This document shows positions 45,288 to 54,592 of a stretch of 64,000 bases of DNA, piece after piece. The notes beneath the pieces were generated by a model. The model ran no database searches, was not told the origin of the DNA, and was given only the letters and a program-made list of their open reading frames with translations. Both the position numbers and the translations under genes were made by a program. The DNA comes from Pirellula sp. (lineage in GTDB: Bacteria; Planctomycetota; Planctomycetia; Pirellulales; Lacipirellulaceae): positions 124,001 to 188,000 of the forward strand of contig PNKX01000008.1 of NCBI GenBank assembly GCA_013822725.1, in the 5' to 3' direction. Numbering within the stretch: position 1 is the stretch's first letter; the number at the start of each line of letters is the position of its first letter.

Positions 45288-47837
45288 TTACGCTGCCGCA
45301 AAGCCCCAAGCCGCAGAGGATTTATGCTCCACGCGGGGGCGATGCGATGGGTTCAGACCGTGGGCTCGGAAGTGCGGTTCCATCCGCCGCCAAGCCGCTC
45401 CCCAACTCTTAGAGTTGGGCGGAACATCGTCAATCAATCGAAAGATATCCGTATACTCCAGTTCGCCTTGCCACTCTCCCCGATGAGCCTTAGTAACGAT
45501 CTGCTCAAACAGGTGAGCCACGTTGCCTTGCAGGGGAGCAAGATTAGCGGCGATGGAATCCGCCTTGGCTTCCGTCGACAAGATCGGGAGGTAGCACCGC
45601 GACCCCTTCGCGCCATGCTCGGGAAGTCCATAGTTGAGCAAGTGGTATAGGAACGCCGCACGCTCAGCGATCAGCTTGGGCTTCAACTCAGTTTCCCAAT
45701 CCAAATGATTCGCGGGTGAAATCTTCGCCAACTCTATGACGATGGTGCGAGCGTCTTCCGTTGAAACGAGCTTATAGGAAAGATCATTCGCCATTTGGAT
45801 AACACGACCATAGTTCACCACGTCATACGGCGTGATGCCCTTCCGATGGATATGAAGTATCGGATTTGTAACCCAATCGCGGCAGCGGCTTTCCGCCGTG
45901 CTGCCCGATTTGCTTAGATCAATTTCGCTGATCTTGTAGATTACTTTTCCTTCCATTTCACCGTTGAAACCGCTGGAACTAGTGACCGCATCGTTTGCGT
46001 TCACCACCGCCCCCGACTCCATCAACAGGGCGATGGAATCAGGGAACGTATCTTTCCCCGTGCCTTGGTCCTCGCTGTAGAGGAACAGGTGAGGCGCTCG
46101 CCGCTGCGGATTCTGCACCATCATCGCACAGTAGACGATTCCAAAATCGTAGCCGTCTTTGATGCGATTGGCTTGGCACCACGGATCGTCGTTGATGTAG
46201 GGATTCAGATACTCGAACGAATGTCGAATGACTTTATCCCATGTCGGGTGGTCGCCCTTGATTGGGTTACAAGCGAACTGGTATCCACGATTCCAAAAGG
46301 TGGAATCGTCGCTAGCCTTCGCAAATGGCTTGCAGGAAATCTTAACCGGACTGGCGATGTTCTTACCCTGCCACACTGGGAAGGCAGCTTTGGGCATCCC
46401 CTGCGAAATCAGCATCGACCTAACGTGAGCAACGGTCTCTGGCTTCCAAGTCCCGTCGTCGTGCTGGACGTAGTAAAGCGTTTCGCCATACTGCTGCCCA
46501 ACTTCCGAGAAATGATACCCGACCTTAACATTCTCAATATCGTAGAGGCTGCTGCGGTCTGCCTTCGCACTAGGAAGGTCGATAGAGCATCCGAATTTCT
46601 TTTCGCTGACTTCTAGCCATCCCTCAGGAACTTCGGTTTCCTTACGGGTGCGCGAAATCTCGCATCGAATCTGTCCGTTAATTAGGGTCAATGTCACGGC
46701 ACGATTGGTGACGGTCTGAGGGGGTACAAAAACGCCCCCCGCCGCCGCTACGATAGCCGCTGCGTCTTCAAACTTTTGAACGACATAAGTTCCCTTACTC
46801 TTCCCGCTTGGGTTGACGCCGCGAAAACTTGCACAGAGAGCCCCCCAGTCGCTCTCATCGAACTGGTTAAACCAGCACCAAGAGCGTTGATCGCTCTGGC
46901 GTAGATGCCAGCCGGGTTCCTTAGCGGTCCCGAAACGGTAGACTCGCCACGAACCATCATCGTTCGGAATGATGTAGCAGTTGGGGGTTTGCAAATCCCG
47001 ACCCTGCGAAACGGTCGAGAATGCACCGAGTAACCGCATTTCTTTGTGGGCGGCTTCCAGTAGCTTTGTGTGCGTAGCGTAGCACTCGCCGCCATCCTCA
47101 AGGGTATGCGGACGCAGTACGCCACGGTTGCTGGCAAATTCCAACAACTCATTGTGATGCTCGCCTAGCTCTACAACTTTATTACCTGTGCGGACGCGAG
47201 TAGCAGGAACCATTTCCTGCCAATCCTCCGGCACCGTGAACGTAGAGGTAGCCTCAAAGAGAAGTTCAAAGCCTCGGTTCTCCGCGTTCGCGGTCGTCGC
47301 CCAGAGCCAAAGAATCCCGCCTCTAGCGCAAGTCTTGTCGGTCATCCCGAGTTGATCGGTAATGAGCGTTGACAGACGGTTGAATGTCGCACGGTTGGGG
47401 CAAGGTACTGGCGGGTCAAGCACAACGCGATAATGAACGCCGCCGCCGTGAGTGGACCGATTTGCGGTCACTCTGCCGTCATCCTTTAGACGTTCGTTGT
47501 TTTCTGCGATCTGCTCTGGGGTTTGTTCGTTACCGCCATGCCCGCAATCGCTTTCAAACACAACATATTCTGCCACTCCATCAACATAGTTCCACCCATT
47601 GCAGCCAATGCGGCTGGCGAGTGGGTCGAGTGCAACTGTTGGAGTGTCGTTAATATCTTCCGATCCTGGGAATCGGAGGTTCGGTAGGCGTTGGCTTGGT
47701 AGGTTGCGTTCATACATTTCCTCTTGAGTGAGAGGGAGAACTTGGGTTTCTAATTTCGGGTGCCAGAAATTACGGACAAGAATAGCAGAGTTTGGGTTGG
47801 TTTCAGCGAGACGCTGAATAGACAAGGCGTAAGACAT
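45288..47837 (-). CDS. Primase-helicase of a mobile element (DUF5906-like)
   Basis: From MSYALSIQRLAETNPNSA (ATG 47,835-47,837, GGAG upstream) the protein has 849 residues. The N-terminal third has EYVVFESDCGHGGN and NRSTHGGGVHYRVVL, which look like the hDhD-type and sxH primase-polymerase motifs. The C-terminal half is an SF3-like helicase: Walker A in FLYSEDQGTGKDTFPDSI and SFEYLNPYINDDPW before it. This layout is found in replication proteins of plasmids, phages and integrative elements. A strong promoter and the long palindrome lie immediately upstream. Confidence 0.85.
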   Translation of the reverse strand: MSYALSIQRLAETNPNSAILVRNFWHPKLETQVLPLTQEEMYERNLPSQRLPNLRFPGSEDINDTPTVALDPLASRIGCNGWNYVDGVAEYVVFESDCGHGGNEQTPEQIAENNERLKDDGRVTANRSTHGGGVHYRVVLDPPVPCPNRATFNRLSTLITDQLGMTDKTCARGGILWLWATTANAENRGFELLFEATSTFTVPEDWQEMVPATRVRTGNKVVELGEHHNELLEFASNRGVLRPHTLEDGGECYATHTKLLEAAHKEMRLLGAFSTVSQGRDLQTPNCYIIPNDDGSWRVYRFGTAKEPGWHLRQSDQRSWCWFNQFDESDWGALCASFRGVNPSGKSKGTYVVQKFEDAAAIVAAAGGVFVPPQTVTNRAVTLTLINGQIRCEISRTRKETEVPEGWLEVSEKKFGCSIDLPSAKADRSSLYDIENVKVGYHFSEVGQQYGETLYYVQHDDGTWKPETVAHVRSMLISQGMPKAAFPVWQGKNIASPVKISCKPFAKASDDSTFWNRGYQFACNPIKGDHPTWDKVIRHSFEYLNPYINDDPWCQANRIKDGYDFGIVYCAMMVQNPQRRAPHLFLYSEDQGTGKDTFPDSIALLMESGAVVNANDAVTSSSGFNGEMEGKVIYKISEIDLSKSGSTAESRCRDWVTNPILHIHRKGITPYDVVNYGRVIQMANDLSYKLVSTEDARTIVIELAKISPANHLDWETELKPKLIAERAAFLYHLLNYGLPEHGAKGSRCYLPILSTEAKADSIAANLAPLQGNVAHLFEQIVTKAHRGEWQGELEYTDIFRLIDDVPPNSKSWGAAWRRMEPHFRAHGLNPSHRPRVEHKSSAAWGFAAA

Positions 47838-48037
47838 TTGGTGCGCTCTCCGTGCGTGGGGTCTGAGGGCGACTGCAACCGCAGTCTGCCGCAACCTCGC
47901 ACCGCCCAAATCCGGGGCACCCATCCCGCTACGGGGAAGGCGAGGGACCAGCCAACATTTGTGACCGCCACCACACAGAGAGGGTGAACGGGTTGGCACC
48001 GCTAATATTACGAAGGGCATCTTGCCCAACTACCTCA

Positions 48038-48065
48038 ATTATACACTATAACCGTTAAAAGTCAA
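48038..48065 (-). promoter_or_regulatory. Sigma-70-type promoter of the primase gene
   Basis: On the minus strand TTGACT (48,065-48,060) is followed after 16 nt by a perfect TATAAT (48,043-48,038), pointing at the primase gene about 200 nt away. Confidence 0.75.
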
Positions 48066-48136
48066 GCGTTTTCTGGAAAAATAGGCAAAATAGATGCCTT
48101 GTCCACTATCTTTTGACGCCACCGTAGACTAGGTGC

Positions 48137-48407
48137 GGGGGTTCTTGGGGGGTTATCGGGGGTTCTTGAAAACTCGAAAAAGTGATTATTCCTCGGGATT
48201 CGGGGGTTATGGAGGGTTCCGAGGGTTATTTTATAGGTTTATTTCACAGTGTAAGGGGGGGTCTGCATAACACCCTGAATGGCACCCCCCCTCACTCTCT
48301 GTGCTGGACTGGGCAAAATAACCCCCAGAACCCCCGAATGCCCCGAATCCCGAGGAATATGGCACTTCGGCCACTTTAAGAACCCCCGAAGAACCCCCGA
48401 AACCCCC
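48137..48407. repeat. About 270-bp imperfect palindrome with phased GGGGGTT boxes
   Basis: Two arms of about 130 bp are near mirror images about position 48,273. Perfectly paired blocks include a 19-bp pair (48,187-48,205 with 48,341-48,359) and AGGGGGGGT/ACCCCCCCT (48,254-48,262 with 48,284-48,292). GGGGGTT boxes start at 48,137, 48,148 and 48,158 and again at 48,202, 48,212 and 48,221; mirrored AACCCCC boxes lie at 48,320, 48,329, 48,381, 48,392 and 48,401, about one helical turn apart. It sits between the primase and serine recombinase genes and is the best candidate for the origin of replication of this element. Confidence 0.75.
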
Positions 48408-48615
48408 GAGCGTTCACTAGTGACCGCATGTATATACCGGCTATCCGAGGCTGGGTTCGGGGTTCGGCGCTCACTACGGGGCATTCTGTGCGATCTGGCG
48501 CTACCGTAATCTGGAGCGCGCTTGTTAGGGAACGTGAGCCCCAACAACCCTTATTAGCACACGCGCAAGAGCCCAAATTTTTCACAAAGGCGGCAGGGAG
48601 TGACAGGCAGTGACA

Positions 48616-49251
48616 CTACGCCAAGAGCCGCATAACTGCCGTCGGCGACCACGCCTTGCCGAACCGCGTGCGATGCCCCCGCCCATTCAGAAAGTCAGCT
48701 ACCTGCTGTAGCGACCACCCCAGCCCCCGCTTCGCCTTGGCTATTGGCTTCACTGCCTCGGCGTGCTTGGCGGCTGCCGTACTATTCGCGGCACGCGCTG
48801 AGGCCGCCTCATGGGAGGTGGGTATTCTGGGGAGCACCCCTCTAGCACGACTGGCAGCCAAGGCTTCTTTTGTGCGCTTAGAGATTAAATGCGCTTCATG
48901 CTCGGCGATGGCCGCTAACAGGTGAACCGTCAAACGATTTGCGTTGGGGTTATCAGCGGCAATAAAGGAAACCCCAGACTCCATTAGACCGGAAACGAAA
49001 TGGACGTTACGCGCCAACCGATCTAGCTTGCCAATAACCAGCGTAGCGCCTGTTTCCTTGCATCGTTGGATTGCCTTGGCAATTTGAGGGCGATTGTTAC
49101 GCTTCCCCGTTTCGATCTCAGTGAACTCTGCAACCGTTGTCGCGTTGTTACTTTTGCAGAATGACTCGATTGCTGTTCGTTGTGCGTCGAGACCTAGACC
49201 CGATTGACCTTGCCGAGCCGTCGACACGCGATAGTAGGAAACAACATTCAT
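48616..49251 (-). CDS. Serine recombinase (resolvase/invertase)
   Basis: This 211-residue protein has the catalytic-domain hallmarks: YYRVSTARQGQSGLGLDAQR with the nucleophilic serine, GKLDRLARNVHF with the conserved arginines, and an EHEAHLISKRTKEAL helix. The C-terminus (GLGWSLQQVADFLNGRGH) is a Hin-type HTH. It may resolve dimers, invert a segment or assist integration. It lies beside the long palindrome, whose centre shares an 11-bp box with this gene's promoter. Confidence 0.92.
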   Translation of the reverse strand: MNVVSYYRVSTARQGQSGLGLDAQRTAIESFCKSNNATTVAEFTEIETGKRNNRPQIAKAIQRCKETGATLVIGKLDRLARNVHFVSGLMESGVSFIAADNPNANRLTVHLLAAIAEHEAHLISKRTKEALAASRARGVLPRIPTSHEAASARAANSTAAAKHAEAVKPIAKAKRGLGWSLQQVADFLNGRGHRTRFGKAWSPTAVMRLLA

Positions 49252-49278
49252 CGGTCATATCTCCAAGGGTGTATATCA

Positions 49279-49306
49279 ATTTTACACTGTGACACCACCG
49301 TATCAA
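49279..49306 (-). promoter_or_regulatory. Sigma-70-type promoter of the serine recombinase gene
   Basis: On the minus strand TTGATA (49,306-49,301) is followed after 16 nt by TAAAAT (49,284-49,279). The spacer and -10 contain TCACAGTGTAA (49,292-49,282), also present at 48,244-48,254 in the palindrome, which suggests a shared regulator or autoregulation. Confidence 0.6.
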
Positions 49307-49798
49307 ACCGTAATAGGCGCAGAATATCCGAAATAGTTGCGAGTCATGCGCTGAATTGATTTTCGTAAGTGTATCGAACCACCAAATCACACACTCACTT
49401 AACAACGTCGCTGCTGACTCACACTCTCAGTTGGTTCATTGGTTTTTCAATAAATACACGCCCAATAGACGCCCAGCCACGCCAAGCCACAACGCCCCCA
49501 AAATGCCTCGGTTTGCGTCCCGTTTGTTAGGTTCGGATCGTTGGGCAGTTGATGTTATGGTTAGTGATTTGCGGATTGTATCGAAGTAATCAGTTGTAGG
49601 GGTCGTGAGTCGGTGGGTCGGCGTGGGTGGAGGGTAACAGCGAGCGGAGGGGTAAAAGCGTTTATTAGCGCCGCCGGTGCCGCCGTTCCCTAAAACAAGG
49701 GTGCGATTTTTGAACGGCAAAACTGTTAGGGACTGAGGGGAGGCCGGTGAAAACACCGAACCCCGGAATTCCACCTACGGGTGTAGTAGCCTTTAGCT
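49307..49798. other. Intergenic stretch without a supported gene
   Basis: Between the divergent serine recombinase and HTH genes there is about 490 nt. Open frames exist on both strands but have no ribosome site and look like chance. The end of the stretch should hold the promoter for the gene at 49,799. Confidence 0.3.
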
Positions 49799-50290
49799 AT
49801 GACACCCACGGAATTCAAACGCTGGCTGAATGCGCAGCTTCAAGAGATTGAGCCGCATATCGGCGAACCGCCGTCACCGGTGTTCGCTGAAACGGTGGCA
49901 ACCGCCAAAGCGTATGCCTATCTGCTAGGGTTGCATGAATTCGCCCTGTCTTTGCCTGATAGCGAACTCGGTAAGACGCCACTGACGGCAGCTAATCAAC
50001 TGAGACGCTGCCTCAAGGCTCTAGAGGTTCCCGCAGTCGACACTGGGGAGCGTGACACCCTCACGCCGCCAGAGGTTGCGAAGCTGCTCAAGGTGAGCCC
50101 CGATAAAGTGCTTGGCTGGATTCGCGACAAGCAATTGAGGGCGAGCAATCTTAGCAACGGGAATCGTGCGCGGTGGGCGGTGAGTAAGACCGACTTAGAA
50201 TTGTTTCTCAAAACCAAGCAACCAGAGCCGCGCGCGACTCCCAAGAAAAAGTCTGTGCTGCGCCCTGGGGCGGTTCGCCGCTACTCTTAA
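49799..50290 (+). CDS. Helix-turn-helix (excisionase/MerR-like) protein
   Basis: The 163-residue protein has a helical N-terminal part (about 1-80) and then DTLTPPEVAKLLKVSPDKVL followed by GWIRDKQLRASNL, a MerR-like winged helix of the excisionase family, with a basic tail. It is convergent with the tyrosine integrase; the two stop codons overlap on the 4-bp palindrome TTAA at 50,287-50,290. It likely controls excision or integrase expression. Confidence 0.83.
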   Translation: MTPTEFKRWLNAQLQEIEPHIGEPPSPVFAETVATAKAYAYLLGLHEFALSLPDSELGKTPLTAANQLRRCLKALEVPAVDTGERDTLTPPEVAKLLKVSPDKVLGWIRDKQLRASNLSNGNRARWAVSKTDLELFLKTKQPEPRATPKKKSVLRPGAVRRYS

Positions 50291-51384
50291 TTGAGAACGA
50301 TTTCGCCTGTCACCCAGCCGCGAACGAAATCAGTACACTTCCGCAGCATGTCGTCGAACACTCGTTGACGATAGATTCCCGCCATGTCGCTACCGCGCAG
50401 CGCGTGACCCATGATCGAATCTATAACGTGCTGGGGAGTGTCACCAGCGCAAGCAACCGTCTCGAATGTCCGCCGTAGGCTGTAGAACGTCGTGACGCCT
50501 TCCCGGTAGACGCCAGTTCCCATGCAACCCGCCTGAAACACTCTGGCGACTACATGGCGGTTCCAGGTGGGCTTGAACACCGTTCCCGTTGATCGGTCCC
50601 CTATAACGGCCCTAAGAGCCGTTATGGTGCCGGGCCATAGAGGGCAGCGCCGGGAAACAGCGGTTTTCGGGCGTGGGAAGTTGTGGAAACCTTTCTCAAG
50701 GTCCACTGACTCAATTGTGAGTTGCCGGCAGTCACCGGGGCCGAACCCGCAGTTAATGCCAAGCAAGATCATTGCCCGCATTTCTTCCTTCGACGCCTTC
50801 ACGATCTTCCGAATTTCTTCGGCGGTGAAAAGTCGCTCGCCAACCTTGCGGCGAGCCTCCCGCAGCATTCGGGCAGGGGGCGTCTGTAAGGGCTTCTTAT
50901 ATCGAATGGTTTTGCCGAATTCCTCATTGGCGAAGTAGAACGGCATTCGGGCGAACGTCAGCAGCCGCTTGAGCGATACCGGGGAGGCGGGTTCCCCGTT
51001 TTTCTTCACGCTCAATTTCTGGCGCAGGCTGGTGAAGTCCGCGAACGTCAGCCCCTCTAGAACCCTCCTAGTTCCGATGGTATCGGCGATGGTATCGCAT
51101 ACCGACTCATACTCCCCGAACGTCCGCTGGGAGATTTCACCGATTTCCAGGGCTTGCCGCTTCGTATCGAGAAATGCGTCTAGTAGGTGTCCTAGGGTGT
51201 CGCATTCTTGGGGCGGGGCGAGCCCAGCCTGTAGATAATCGCGTTTTTCCAGGTATGATTCGTAGGCGGCTTGGGGATCGGCCCACGCGCCGAAATAGTG
51301 AACCTTGCCCCTGATCTTCTTAGACCATTGGCCATTTCCGTTTGCGGTGAGCGGAAAATCAGGTCGAGGCTTGCTCGGTTTCAT
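50287..51384 (-). CDS. Tyrosine integrase adjacent to tRNA-Ser
   Basis: From MKPSKPRPDFPLTANGNGQW (ATG at 51,382-51,384) the protein has 365 residues; a longer form from GTG at 51,465 is possible. It has an N-terminal arm-binding part, a core-binding domain (about 80-160) and a catalytic domain with FYSLRRTFETVA (the His-x-x-Arg box has Tyr in place of His) and GHALRGSDMAGIYRQR containing the late His and the tyrosine. The first catalytic Arg region reads GINCGFGPGDCRQL, unlike the usual TGxR. It is transcribed away from the tRNA-Ser and lies on its 5' side. Confidence 0.88.
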   Translation of the reverse strand: MKPSKPRPDFPLTANGNGQWSKKIRGKVHYFGAWADPQAAYESYLEKRDYLQAGLAPPQECDTLGHLLDAFLDTKRQALEIGEISQRTFGEYESVCDTIADTIGTRRVLEGLTFADFTSLRQKLSVKKNGEPASPVSLKRLLTFARMPFYFANEEFGKTIRYKKPLQTPPARMLREARRKVGERLFTAEEIRKIVKASKEEMRAMILLGINCGFGPGDCRQLTIESVDLEKGFHNFPRPKTAVSRRCPLWPGTITALRAVIGDRSTGTVFKPTWNRHVVARVFQAGCMGTGVYREGVTTFYSLRRTFETVACAGDTPQHVIDSIMGHALRGSDMAGIYRQRVFDDMLRKCTDFVRGWVTGEIVLN

Positions 51385-51508
51385 AAGGAAAAGATAGCTT
51401 AGGGTATCGTGTCGGGTATCGTCACCAAAAACAGGGGGTATCGGATACCCCTCTAAGTGACTCACCTAGCTTACTTTACCCTATAAAAATAGGCAAATTT
51501 AGATACTC

Positions 51509-51595
51509 GGTCGGGTGGCAGAGCGGTTGAATGCACCGGTCTTGAAAACCGGCGTACACGAAAGTGTATCGGGGGTTCGAATCCCTCCCCGACCG
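51509..51595 (+). tRNA. tRNA-Ser (UGA)
   Basis: The 87-nt sequence folds as a class II tRNA: acceptor GGTCGGG/CCCGACC, anticodon stem CCGGT/ACCGG around CTTGAAA giving anticodon TGA, a long variable arm (TACAC/GTGTA), and the T loop GGTTCGAATCC. The discriminator base is G, normal for tRNA-Ser. CCA is not encoded. The element's integrase lies just upstream. Confidence 0.95.
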
Positions 51596-51609
51596 CCTTA
51601 GTAATTTAG

Positions 51610-51638
51610 AAAAGGTCTGCTTGAGCAGGCGGCCTTTT
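51610..51638 (+). terminator. Terminator hairpin after tRNA-Ser
   Basis: AAAAGG (51,610-51,615) pairs with CCTTTT (51,633-51,638), with an inner CTGCT/AGCAG stem, about 15 nt after the tRNA. Confidence 0.55.
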
Positions 51639-51712
51639 CGCATTTCTGCGCAGCCAGCTGATCAGCCGCTGCACGCAGGGCCTCGCGCAGCGGCAGCCGA
51701 ACTACGCTGAGC

Positions 51713-52234
51713 CTAGTTGCCGATTTCCGCCAAGATGGCTCCCGCCGACCCCGGGTCTGCATAGGCCATGAGGTATTCGAGATAGTGCGGACGCTTGACC
51801 GCGGGCATCTGCGAGGGGAAAGATTCTGTCATTTCAACCAAGCTCGCCGTGACGTCCCGATCGATACTGGCCAGGGCGTCGGCGGCGATGGTAGCGGCGG
51901 CGCTGAAGTCGCCATTCTCGAAACTGAACGTCGCCAGCGTGTCGGCGTTGCCGAAACATTCTCTGGCGACATGAATGGCGTTGCGAATTTCCGAGCGCAG
52001 CGGCGAGCCGCCGGGGAACCGCAACGCCAATTGCTCGGCGGAGTGGAGCGCGGCGCGAATCTCACGAAGCGCGAAGACAAATTCTTCGGTGCCATTGGCG
52101 TCGGCGATGTTCACGCTGTCCGCCATGTCAAACGTCGCGTCGAACGGCAAGACGCCGGCCGCGCGGCCAGCGATGACGCTAAGGCAGGTTTTCAGTTGCT
52201 CAACGTTGATCGTGGTCAGTTCGCGCGTAGCCAT
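51713..52234 (-). CDS. Hypothetical protein
   Basis: The 173-residue product starts MATRELTTINVEQLKTCLSV; a start seven codons upstream is also possible. It is alanine-rich and helical (LREIRAALHSAEQLALRFPG, REFGNADTLATFSF-like middle) with an acidic character. No known domain is recognised. Codon use looks like that of neighbouring chromosomal genes. The role is unknown. Confidence 0.6.
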   Translation of the reverse strand: MATRELTTINVEQLKTCLSVIAGRAAGVLPFDATFDMADSVNIADANGTEEFVFALREIRAALHSAEQLALRFPGGSPLRSEIRNAIHVARECFGNADTLATFSFENGDFSAAATIAADALASIDRDVTASLVEMTESFPSQMPAVKRPHYLEYLMAYADPGSAGAILAEIGN

Positions 52235-52485
52235 GCAGTGGACTGCCGGGGACATGGGAACGAAGGCGCCCCATCTCCATCGTCGTCGTGAGCGGCAAAC
52301 CTTGCGACTTGGCGAAAGGTTACCTCCTGTGCCGGATATGCTTGGCTGGGGGACGGGATAGCCGGCATATGCTTGAAAACCGCCAGAATCCCAAGTAGAA
52401 ACGCTGTTCAGCGGGTGCGGGTCGGATGCTTAAAACGAATGGAACGTGCGTCGAGTGCGACGCTCGTGAAGGGAGTCGGGCAGGG

Positions 52486-52827
52486 ATGTCAGTCATAACG
52501 AAAACGATACTGTTGCTTACCGCCTCGAACATCTTCATGACGTTCGCGTGGTACGGGCACCTCAAAAACTTGGCGTCTAAGCCGTGGTACGTGGCGGCCC
52601 TCATTAGTTGGGGGATCGCGCTGTTCGAGTATCTGCTGCAGGTGCCCGCCAATCGGATTGGACATACGCAATTCGAAGTCGGACAGTTGAAGATCATGCA
52701 GGAGGCGATCACGCTGGCGGTGTTCGTGCCGTTCGCCGTGCTGTACATGAAGGAGCCAATCAGGCTGAATTACTTGTGGGCGGCCCTCTGTTTATGTGGA
52801 GCGGTCTATTTTGTCTTTCGTAAGTGA
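52486..52827 (+). CDS. DMT-type small membrane protein, DUF486
   Basis: From MSVITKTILLLTASNIFMTF the protein has 113 residues and four hydrophobic segments. The sequences TFAWYGHLKNL, FEYLLQVPANRIG and FEVGQLKIMQEAITLAVFV are hallmarks of DUF486 proteins, which are related to small multidrug-resistance transporters. The gene ends 4 nt before the amidohydrolase start, suggesting coupled expression. The substrate is unknown. Confidence 0.9.
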   Translation: MSVITKTILLLTASNIFMTFAWYGHLKNLASKPWYVAALISWGIALFEYLLQVPANRIGHTQFEVGQLKIMQEAITLAVFVPFAVLYMKEPIRLNYLWAALCLCGAVYFVFRK

Positions 52828-52831
52828 ATCG

Positions 52832-54565
52832 ATGGACGTGGGATCGAAGCGGCGTGAGGGCCGGCGGTCTTCGTGGCTGCGAGCGATGGCGTCGTCCCTG
52901 CTGCTCGTGGTCATCGCGACGGGCGAGCGAGCGGCTGGGGAAGAAACGGCGCATACGCTGGTGGTCGGCCGAATTTGGACCGGTAATCCCGCACAGCCGT
53001 GGGCCGAAGCAGTCGCCATCGACGGCGAGCGCATCGCGTTCGTCGGCGATCACGCTGAAGCGGCCAAGCGGCTCGGGAGCGAAGCGAAAATCATCGACGC
53101 TGATGGCGGCATCGTCGTGCCGGGGATGATCGACGCCCACATCCATCTCATCGACGGCGGGCTGCATCTTACGTCGGTGCAGCTGCGCGACGCGGACACC
53201 CGGGAGGAATTCGTGGAGCGGATCGGCGCGTTTGCCAAGTTGCCGCGACGCGATGGCGCCTGGATCAGCGGCGGCGACTGGGATCATACGCTCTGGGGGG
53301 GCGAGTTGCCCGACCGTGACTGGATCGATGCAGTCACGCCGGAGACGCCGGTGTGGATTTCGCGACTCGACGGGCACATGGCGCTCGCCAATACCGCGGC
53401 GATGCGCGCCGCGGGCGTTGGCGACGACGTGCAAGACGTCGCCGGCGGCGAGATCGTGCGCGACGCCCAGGGTCGACCGACCGGCTTGTTCAAAGACAAC
53501 GCAATGTCGTTGATCGAACGGGCCGCGCCGCCGACGTCGTTGGCCGACCGACTTGCGGCGGCCGTGGCGGCGATGGAGTATCTCAATGCGCAGGGCGTCA
53601 CCGCCGTTCATGACATGGGCACATGGCGCGATCTCGAAGTCTTTCGGCTGGCCCACAAGCAAGGGCTGCTGAAGGTTCGCGTCTACGCTTGCACGCCGCT
53701 GGGGCAGTGGGAGCGACTGGCCGCAGAAGTGAAACGAGCCGGCCGCGGCGACGAGTGGCTGCAGATCGGCGGGCTCAAGGGATACGTCGACGGTTCGCTC
53801 GGTTCGCACACCGCGGCGTTCCTGACGGCGTTCGACGACGCGCCGAAAGACCGCGGGCTGCTGGTGAATACCGTCGAGGATCTCGAAGAGTGGACGGCGA
53901 GCGCCGACAAAGCAGGACTGCAAGTCGCGGTGCATGCGATTGGCGACCGGGCGATTCGGTTGCAGCTCGACGTGTTTGAACGGGTGGCCAAGCGGAATGG
54001 CGAGCGGGATCGGCGGTTTCGGATTGAGCACTCGCAACACATCGACCCCGCAGATATCCCGCGCTACGGCGAGTTGGGCGTCATCGCCAGCATGCAGCCA
54101 TATCACGCGATCGACGACGGGCGTTGGGCCGAGCGGGTGATCGGCGCCCGCCGGAGCGCAACGACCTACGCTTTTCGCTCGCTGCTCGATACGGGCGCCC
54201 ATTTGGCGTTCGGCAGCGACTGGTTTGTGGCGCCGGCGACGCCTTTGGAGGGGATCGACGCCGCGGCCAACCGCCGGACGCTCGACGGCAAACATCCCGA
54301 CGGTTGGGTGCCTGCCCAGAAGATTTCGCCCGAGGAAGCATTGCGGGCTTATACCAGCGGCGGGGCCTTTGCGGCGTTCCGCGAACGAGACCTCGGGACG
54401 CTGGAAGCGGGCAAACTGGCCGATTTGGTGATTCTCGACCGCGATATCGTGCGGGGCGACCCTAACGAGATCGCCGACGCCGCGGTGGAATTGACGATGG
54501 TGGGAGGACGCATTGTCTACGAGCGTGGGAAAGGGGAAACTAACGAGTCTGCCCCGCGTCCATAG
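52832..54565 (+). CDS. Exported amidohydrolase, YtcJ-like
   Basis: The 577-residue protein has a basic N-terminus and a signal-like segment (AMASSLLLVVIATGERAAG), then an amidohydrolase fold: VVPGMIDAHIHLID with the HxH metal motif, AVHAIGDRA, IEHSQHID, and the C-terminal GSDWFVAPATP and GKLADLVILDRD. The family hydrolyses amide bonds of small molecules; the substrate cannot be assigned. ATG at 52,832 is preferred to an in-frame GTG within the preceding gene. It is probably periplasmic. Confidence 0.9.
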   Translation: MDVGSKRREGRRSSWLRAMASSLLLVVIATGERAAGEETAHTLVVGRIWTGNPAQPWAEAVAIDGERIAFVGDHAEAAKRLGSEAKIIDADGGIVVPGMIDAHIHLIDGGLHLTSVQLRDADTREEFVERIGAFAKLPRRDGAWISGGDWDHTLWGGELPDRDWIDAVTPETPVWISRLDGHMALANTAAMRAAGVGDDVQDVAGGEIVRDAQGRPTGLFKDNAMSLIERAAPPTSLADRLAAAVAAMEYLNAQGVTAVHDMGTWRDLEVFRLAHKQGLLKVRVYACTPLGQWERLAAEVKRAGRGDEWLQIGGLKGYVDGSLGSHTAAFLTAFDDAPKDRGLLVNTVEDLEEWTASADKAGLQVAVHAIGDRAIRLQLDVFERVAKRNGERDRRFRIEHSQHIDPADIPRYGELGVIASMQPYHAIDDGRWAERVIGARRSATTYAFRSLLDTGAHLAFGSDWFVAPATPLEGIDAAANRRTLDGKHPDGWVPAQKISPEEALRAYTSGGAFAAFRERDLGTLEAGKLADLVILDRDIVRGDPNEIADAAVELTMVGGRIVYERGKGETNESAPRP

Positions 54566-54592
54566 TCCCTGCCTTCGACCTCCCGCCACTCC

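Noticed and set aside
48137..48407. Possible CRISPR array from the repeated GGGGGTT/AACCCCC boxes
   Set aside because: The repeats are 7-10 bp, occur in both orientations and are arranged symmetrically about one centre; there are no uniform spacers and no cas genes.
49436..49774. 112-residue minus-strand frame between the serine recombinase and HTH genes
   Set aside because: No ribosome site, low-complexity composition and no domain; it overlaps the likely promoter region of the HTH gene.
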